Of a DNA stretch of 13,759 nt, positions 8,660-13,759 are shown one piece after another. The notes under the pieces are model-generated. The model made no database searches, had not been told where the DNA came from, and saw only the letters and a program-made list of their open reading frames with translations. The DNA lies in assembly GCA_019677205.1 (NCBI GenBank), contig JAAMXY010001416.1, positions 1 through 13,759 on the forward strand, in the 5' to 3' direction. Position 1 is the stretch's first letter, and each line of letters begins with the position of its first letter. A program made the position numbers and the translations under genes. The stretch is from Pinguiococcus pyrenoidosus. Lineage: Eukaryota > Sar > Pinguiophyceae > Pinguiochrysidales > Pinguiochrysidaceae.

Positions 8660-11600
8660 TCACGGAACCACTTCCGGCTTTGTCCAACTAGTTTCACGCG
8701 TCACGAGATTGTACCAGTAGAGCCTCCCGTGTTCGTTGGACATGACCGCGCGCCACATGGACGGATCCTGCCTCGGATCTGAGGCCGCGTCCTGCGCTCC
8801 CGCACTTCCCTCCGCACGAAACCCTTGAGGTCCTCCGGCCGCCGCTTGTGGCTCACGCGCCGACTCCACCGGCGGCTCCTCCTGTACCGCGGCGGGCTGT
8901 TGTTGCTGCTGCGGCTGCGGCTGCTGCTGCGGCTGCCGCGGTCTCCGGTTCGTCTTGTACTGGTTGCTGCGGATGAGCTCCACTGGATCCGTCCAAGGTC
9001 TCAGGTCAAACATCCGCAGTGGGTGGGTCTCGGCCGGCTCCATCCGATGTTCCCAGTCCTCCGGCAGAACATAGAGGTGGAAGGTGCGAAGCGCGTCGGC
9101 CTTCGAGTTCCCGATCTTTTTGGCGCCGGTGCAGTGGATGACCGCCGCCTTGACTTGCATCTTCGCGCCTTCCTTCTCCGAGCAGAGGCGCCGGAACGGA
9201 TCCTGAGGTAGCAAGGCGACCGTCGTGTTGTCGAAGTTGCGCAGAATGCCGCGATCCACGAGCTTGCTGCCGCCGTAGTCATGCACGAGGTGCTTGCCGA
9301 ACCAGTCAATCCCGCCGCGGTTCAGCGCCTGGTTGAAGGTGCGCTGATCCAGGAACTTGATCTTGTGGTTGATCATCGCGACGAAGGCCGAGAGGAACTT
9401 CACCGTCATGGGCTTGGACTTGATGCCCAGCAGGCCGGTGCAGAACGTGCTGCCCCACTCCTGGTACAGCGACTTTGGATGGCGATCCCTCTGCGCGGTG
9501 ATGTCGGCAATCTGCAGCGAGGGGATGGGGTTCTTGATCCAGACCGCGTCGGTGTCCGTCATGATGAGGTCGATGCCATCGCGCAGCAGCTGGTACGCAA
9601 GCTCCAGGCGCCCTTCGACCATCCGGTAGGACATGTCACGCTTCCCCATCTTCTCCAGCCAGATGCACATCTCCTGATCCATGCACGCGATGCCGTAGTT
9701 GTACAGCTGGAAGCGCTTCTCGAGGATCCAGATGAAGTTGAGCAAGATCTCCCGGTACGAGATTCCGCTCACGAGAAGGATGAGCGTGCCGTCGATCGCC
9801 CGGCTCTTGATGCGGTCTAGCGTGTCCACGGGGTTGATGTAGGCCATTGGATCGACGATGTCCGCAAACTTGGCGCTGATGGCGCCTTCCCACTGGTGCT
9901 TCACATTCGGCCTCTCCTCCCCTTGCAGGCCGTCGTCCCAGAACTTGCTCGCCGGTGCCGCCGGGCCATCGATGCTGAAGCCCAGGGGCGGCACCACTCG
10001 CCAGTCGTCAGAGGACGCCATGCGGCCGAGCGCGTTCAAACTGCGGCTGAACGCGTCTGCAGGGGGCTGATCCATTGCGCGCCTCGCCGGCGACGCGGCC
10101 TGCTGCTCCAATCGCTCCTGAGGACGGACGACCGATCCCCCGGCCCTGGAATACTCGTCGCCTTGCTCCTCCTCCTCCTCCTCCTGCTCCTCCTCCTCCT
10201 CCTCCTCCTGCTGCTGCTCCTCGTCCTCGGCCGCTGCTGCTGCCGCCGCCGCCGCGGCGTTCTTCGCCACCTCCGTTGCAGACTTGTATGCTCGCCTTTC
10301 GGCATCAATGGACCCCTGCGGCACGCCGTTGAGGGGCCACATCGCCTTGCCTGGGCTGGGGATCCTCCGCCGGAAGCTCTGCGAGCAGTCCGTGTTGGGC
10401 TTGTGCCGCTGCCAGTCCACGAAGGAAGCCTCGGACATTCTAGAGCGAGAGACGCAGGGAGTCCAGTCGGGGTGCTCGGCCCACCAAAGTCGCAAGAACA
10501 GCATGCTACCGTCGCTTATCGACGACCGACCCGGCGCCTCGGAGCCAATGAACGCTTTGGCGTGCTTGGCGATGAAGGCGTCTCTCACCTGCTGGATGTT
10601 GTAGGCCGTGAGAGCGAGGCCCCGCTCCTGGGACGTGCTGTACTGATCGAGCGAGTAGGGGGACACGACAACCTCGCTGGTGGAGCGGATCATGCGACTC
10701 TTGTACGCGTCTCGGAAGGCATTGAGCTGCGCTTCGTTGTCGATGCTGAAGAAGATGAGCGTCTCCAGGCTCCCCGGCCTGTCGCTGCCGCTGGCCTCCA
10801 GCTCGGCGTCCTTCTGGTGCAGGAGCCACCGGTGCACCAGCTCCGTCCCCGCGTTCAGCTTGAGCGCGCTAGACCAGGTGGTCTGGTGCACGTGGACGGC
10901 GAGGTCGTTGGACAGGTCTCGGTGGCTCGCGAAGAAATCCTCCACGAACTGCTCGCTGTCGCGCTCCAGGCGCAGCCTCTTCCAGTACTGCCGCTCCACT
11001 GCCGTGAGGTCCACGTTCTCCGGCGGGGACAGCTCGGGAAAGCCTCCGGTCTCAGCGGTGCCTCGGAAGTACCACTCGTCCGGCAAGGTCGCCGAGGTCA
11101 AGCCGGCCACCTGCACGAAGAAGGCCAGCGCGGCGTGGAACTCCCGCTTGCGCGTCCTCGCGGCCTCATCCCCCATCACGAAGCTCACGTCGGTGAAGTC
11201 CGGTTCCAAGTTGAACAGCTGTCCAAATTCCGCTCCCACCGCGTCGTCCAGGATCCACTCCACCTATTCCACAGGGCCAACAAGCATGAGAGGCGCGTCG
11301 CCCGGCGCCAGATCCATTTTTGGAGCTCCTTTCTGGCTGGTGAGTGCACGCGCCCATTCTTGCCCCTCTGCACCATAAATGAGGAAGACGAAAGACTTGA
11401 CGCACCTGCAGGGCCAGGGGCGGCGACGCCAAGCGACTGCTCACGAAGTGCGCCGCGAAGAATTGAATCATGCGAGTGGACAGTTCTCCTTGGAGCCGGA
11501 CTCGCAGCGTGGTGTCTTGCGCTGTGGTAGAGCCACATAGCATGGCCATGGCGCCCAGAAGCCAGACTCGCCGGAAAGTGGCCTGTAGCACAGCGCCAGT

Positions 11601-11847
11601 GCGTTCGGTTTGCGCGCCAAAAGTGCAGACGACCGGGCGTTAACACTTCGATCGACTCTTCGCACAAATCTTTCTTGTTTCCGTCTTCACACGCTTGTGG
11701 CGCTGAAGTGCACAGTCGTCACCATCACTTCCAACACCCAGAGAAAAACGGCGGACACGCTGCAATGGCGGCCGAAGCGGCGTTTCTGTGCGCAATCTAG
11801 TCCGGGAATTCAGCGCCGGGAGGCGCTGCCACACGTACCGGTGGCAT
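8660..11847 (-). CDS. Secretory-pathway glycosyltransferase fusion: fucosyltransferase-like half, DxD sugar transferase, WW domain
   Basis: Model: exons 11847-11839 (tentative), 11582-11406 and 11263-8660, about 929 residues. The N-terminus is a signal-peptide-like segment (FRRVWLLGAMAMLCGSTTAQ). GELSTRMIQFFAAHFVSSRL, LAVHVHQTTW (about 183-192) and FIGSEAPGRSSISDGSMLF (about 300-318) recall GT11/O-fucosyltransferase folds, but the HxRxxD motif is degenerate. An Ala10 run and Glu/Gln-rich linker (about 398-432) follow. The second domain fits PF03407-type nucleotide-diphospho-sugar transferases (GT77-like): LLNFIWILEKRFQLYNYGI, the DxD motif in TDTDAVWIKNPIP (about 631-643), DQRTFNQAL and VIHCTGAKKIG. 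A Gln/Pro-rich stretch precedes a C-terminal WW domain (W899 to W922, then TKP). Substrate unknown. The DxD half is probably the catalytic one; the first half may be inactive. Confidence 0.85.
8897..8940 (-). repeat. Gln/Pro-coding trinucleotide tract
   Basis: CAG/CAA-type repeats on the minus strand encode a PQQQPQPQQQQQP linker between the DxD sugar-transferase domain and the WW domain. The repeats mix codons, so the tract is not a pure microsatellite. Confidence 0.8.
10163..10260 (-). repeat. Glu/Gln/Ala-coding GAG-GCG trinucleotide tract
   Basis: A run of GAG/GAA with CAG, preceded in the protein by GCG/GCC codons, encodes an Ala10 stretch and then an acidic Glu/Gln linker between the two glycosyltransferase halves. 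The plus strand reads as CTC repeats and gives long false poly-Leu frames. Confidence 0.85.
11264..11405 (-). other. Glycosyltransferase intron (142 bp, phase 0)
   Basis: The donor is CTGCAG|GTGCGT and the acceptor GGAATAG|GTGGAG. It joins PPLALQ to VEWILDDAVG in frame. The downstream open frame lacks any ATG at its start (11263 is GTG), which supports an upstream exon. Confidence 0.78.
11583..11838 (-). other. Candidate first intron of the glycosyltransferase (256 bp, phase 0)
   Basis: Frame 11591-11406 encodes a good signal peptide, but between its upstream stop (11640-11642) and the internal ATG at 11549 there is no ATG. An ATG at 11847 followed by CCACCG|GTACGT (the same donor as VPS13 intron 1), spliced to CTACAG|GCC at 11582, gives MPP-ATFRRVWLLGAMAMLCG in frame. 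The alternative is a start at ATG 11549, which would cut into the hydrophobic segment. Confidence 0.42.
11609..11622. promoter_or_regulatory. E2F-like element at the 5' end of the glycosyltransferase
   Basis: TTTGCGCGCCAAAA (minus strand TTTTGGCGCGCAAA) is a near-palindromic match to E2F sites. It lies 60 bp upstream of the ATG at 11549, or inside the candidate first intron if the gene starts at 11847. Confidence 0.38.
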
Positions 11848-12072
11848 TTTGGGGTCTCTCCTCCGCGGCGGTCGACAGGCCCCCATTCGCTTGCGCGCGT
11901 CCAGGAAAAGTCGCGGTGTCTCGAAAAGCGCTGCGGAAAGGGTAGGAGAGGTTTTGGAGATGGGCGAGATGCGCGCTTGCGGCGTTGGTAGGCTGTGGAA
12001 TGGGGCAACAAGGGCGCGATCACAAGTTTGGCTTCTGTGCGGATTGCCATGTTCTTATGATCCTCCTAGCAA

Positions 12073-12080
12073 TATAAATA
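12073..12080 (+). promoter_or_regulatory. TATA-like element
   Basis: TATAAATA occurs in a locally AT-rich spot about 247 bp before the formin ATG. It is a consensus match only, and would place the start site upstream of the overlapping ATG at 12118, which argues against its use. Confidence 0.2.
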
Positions 12081-12288
12081 ACAACCTGATCGCTTGCCGC
12101 CACAAAGTCTAAATTTGATGGCTTCACATCCACAGACTGTACTCCAAGGAATCTTACCGAAATTCTTAACGGTTCACCGCCCTTTTCGAAAATCCGTTGG
12201 TCCCCCTTTTCAAATTCCCAAAATCCACTCTTCGCTTCATTTTCTTAGGCCCAGCCTGTCACCGAAGACAGACACTCGAAACTCTGAA

Positions 12289-12300
12289 TTCCCGCCAAAA
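12289..12300. promoter_or_regulatory. E2F-like element upstream of formin
   Basis: TTCCCGCCAAAA ends 26 bp before the formin ATG. With the next base it forms the 13-mer found at 6135-6147 upstream of Ku70. Confidence 0.42.
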
Positions 12301-12326
12301 CTCCACTTAGCGAAGTGCGCAGCGCG

Positions 12327-13759
12327 ATGGCGCGGCGCGTGAAGTTTGGCGCCTCCGGGCCGGAGTTCTCCGTCCGGCATGAGGGCGCGCTGGAGAAGCT
12401 AAGGCGCTTCGGGCAGCGCCGGCGTTACTTTCTGCTGCTTGACTCGTCTTTAGTATACTTCCGCTTCGTCCCGCCGAAATACGCGCTGATTCCGCGCCCA
12501 GAGGGCGAGATTCACCTCGCGACGCTGCAGAATGTCGCGCTGGACGAAGCGGATGCCAGGGTGCTCAAAGTCCAGGTGCCGAACAAGACGTTCTTCCTGC
12601 GCGCGGAGAGCACCGAAGCGGCGCTCCAGTGGCTGACGGAGCTTCTGAGCGCGCGCGACGCAGTCGCCGACACCACACCGCCGACTTTCACTACCGGTAA
12701 TGAAACCCGGGACCCCACGCCAGGACGTTGCAGGAGACAGACTGAGAATCACCCGACTGAAATTGCCGATTCTCGACGCCACAGGAGAGCTTCTGCCCAA
12801 AGAGCTCTTGGATCCGAGCGGTGAGCGAGCGGACGTGGCGGCGGAGAGGTGGTGGAAGACCGGTGGAGTTGCGCCACAGACGGAGCTGGAGAGACTGGAC
12901 TGCGTGCTGTGCTCCAAGGGCTTCTCTGCGCTGTGCTGGAAGTACTTCTGCAGCATCTGCGGCAGACCGCACTGCGACCGCTGCAGCTCGCACGCCATCA
13001 TGCGGAAGCGCGTGTGCAGCGTGTGCTTCGTGGCGGCCGTGAGTGCGGCGGAGGCAGAGGCGCCCGACGACGCGGTGCAGCCGGACCCGGAGGCCGAGCA
13101 GGAGAAGAGCGGGCCGCTTGGGAAATATGCCAAGATGGAGAGCGTGGGGGTGCCCCTCCACGGGATCTTGCAGGCGATGAAGCGCGATGGCGTGGCGCCA
13201 GAGCAGGCGCTGCAGTTCGCCCAGCGCCGTGGCGAGGCCGGCACCACCGCCTACGCGGCGATCTACGAAGCGCAAGAGAAGAGTACCGATGCCGCGGCCA
13301 CGCCCGCGCAGACGGCGAAGAAGTCGGCGAAGGACGCGAAGCCGTTCCAACGCAAGACGCAGCCTTTCTACTGGAACGCGCTGGCCAAGCAGGATAGCAG
13401 CGACAGCCCCAGCGGCGGCGGACGATCCGTGTGGAATCGCGCCGAGGAGGACACGCTCGCCGGGCGCCACAAGGTCACGGTGCTCCAGCACGAGCAGATC
13501 GAGCTGGAGACGCTCTTCAAGCTGCGGACGAAGACGAGCGCGAAGAGCCCCAAGCGCAAGCAGGAGAGCGCCAAGCTCGTGAGCTTTGTCGACAACAAGA
13601 GGGCCCAGAACGTGCTCGTGGTGCTCAAGCGATTCAAGTGCACGCTCCCAGAACTGCTCTACGGTATCGCGGCGGCGCCGCTGAAGAAGGACGCCGCCGG
13701 CAGGCCCAGGAGCATGCCAACGAGCTTCCAGGTCAACGAGCTCAACGCCGGGCAAATAC
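12327..13759 (+). CDS. Formin with PH, FYVE-like and FH2 domains (5' part, runs off right edge)
   Basis: Exons are 12327-12696 and 12785-13759 onward, giving about 448 residues in the window. The start ATG 12327 (MARRVKFG) has only a GTG upstream in frame. Residues about 12-115 form a PH domain (RHEGALEKLRRFGQRRRYFLLL through ALQWLTELL). Residues 160-205 carry eight cysteines spaced as a FYVE finger (163, 166, 179, 182, 187, 190, 201, 204). Residues 237-270 hold GVPLHGILQAMKRDGV, resembling the WASHC3/CCDC53 motif. FH2 starts near 315 (QPFYWNALA, then SVWNRA, ETLFKLRTK and FVDNKRAQNVLVVLKRF). Formins nucleate and elongate unbranched actin filaments; PH and FYVE parts suggest membrane targeting. 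No poly-proline FH1 segment precedes FH2. The C-terminal FH2 is outside the window. Confidence 0.88.
12697..12784 (+). other. Formin intron (88 bp, phase 1)
   Basis: The donor is CTACCG|GTAATG and the acceptor GACGCCACAG|GAGAGC. Without splicing, the PH frame ends at a stop near 12824. With it, the frame passes into the cysteine finger and FH2. A CTGAAAT branch-point-like sequence lies at 12757-12763. Confidence 0.85.

Larger units (their letters stand above)
11848..12326. promoter_or_regulatory. Divergent glycosyltransferase/formin intergenic region
   Basis: This 479-bp region must carry the formin promoter and, if the tentative first exon is right, that of the glycosyltransferase. The half next to the glycosyltransferase is GC-rich; from about 12040 to 12300 it is more AT-rich. 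It contains a TATA-like TATAAATA at 12073-12080, an AACGG Myb-type core at 12168-12172 and an E2F-like site at 12289-12300. An ATG at 12118 opens a 74-codon frame ending at 12342, overlapping the formin ATG, so transcription probably starts downstream of it. I see no conserved protein in this frame. Confidence 0.6.

Noticed and set aside
9896-11530. 544-codon plus-strand frame rich in Leu and Arg
   Set aside because: It is the antisense of the glycosyltransferase exon; the poly-Leu part is the reverse reading of the poly-Glu repeat, and it matches no family.
11640-12050. 136-codon minus-strand frame starting with ATG at 12050
   Set aside because: Composition is basic and low-information, there is no recognisable domain, and the E2F-like and promoter-type sequence argues for non-coding DNA. 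An untranslated or alternative first exon is still possible.
12118-12342. 74-codon frame starting at an ATG before the formin
   Set aside because: It shows no domain or conserved motif and overlaps the formin start; it is noted only as a constraint on the transcription start.
12691-13755. 354-codon minus-strand frame
   Set aside because: It is antisense to the formin exon and is composed of Leu/Arg-rich sequence without motifs.
1-13759. tRNA, rRNA, CRISPR arrays, insertion sequences or an operon-like system
   Set aside because: No cloverleaf, rRNA core, regularly spaced repeats or transposase motifs were seen; the layout is ordinary eukaryotic genes on alternating strands.

Overview
This is nuclear DNA from a unicellular eukaryote. 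It carries GT-AG introns, eukaryote-only protein families, short divergent promoters and a mostly GC-rich base composition. Nothing here fixes the lineage. A compact, GC-rich protist such as a cryptophyte, haptophyte, stramenopile or similar alga is a reasonable guess, but that is inference.

Four protein genes fill the window on alternating strands. (1) Positions 1-5821, minus strand: the N-terminal half of a VPS13 bridge-like lipid-transfer protein, three exons, running off the left edge. (2) Positions 6262-8561, plus strand: a complete Ku70 (XRCC6-type) DNA-end-binding protein in four exons. Its C-terminal SAP domain is missing and replaced by a basic tail. (3) Positions 8660 to about 11847, minus strand: a secretory-pathway glycosyltransferase. 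It joins a degenerate fucosyltransferase-like N-terminal half, a nucleotide-diphospho-sugar transferase domain with a DxD motif, and a C-terminal WW domain. Its start probably lies in a tiny upstream exon. (4) From 12327 off the right edge, plus strand: a formin with PH, atypical FYVE-like, WASHC3/CCDC53-like and FH2 segments and no proline-rich FH1 region.

VPS13 and Ku70 are divergent from a 440-bp intergenic region. Ku70 and the glycosyltransferase converge with only 98 bp between stop codons. The glycosyltransferase and the formin are divergent. The VPS13/Ku70 region holds an AT-rich island with a three-unit heat-shock-type element. GCCAAAA-type (E2F-like) elements lie near the 5' end of all four genes, including a 13-mer shared exactly by the Ku70 and formin upstream regions. 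The genes are not functionally linked in any obvious way (membrane contact sites, DNA repair, glycosylation, actin), so this is an ordinary eukaryotic gene neighbourhood, not an operon or cluster. The most unusual items are the glycosyltransferase/WW fusion and the formin architecture.
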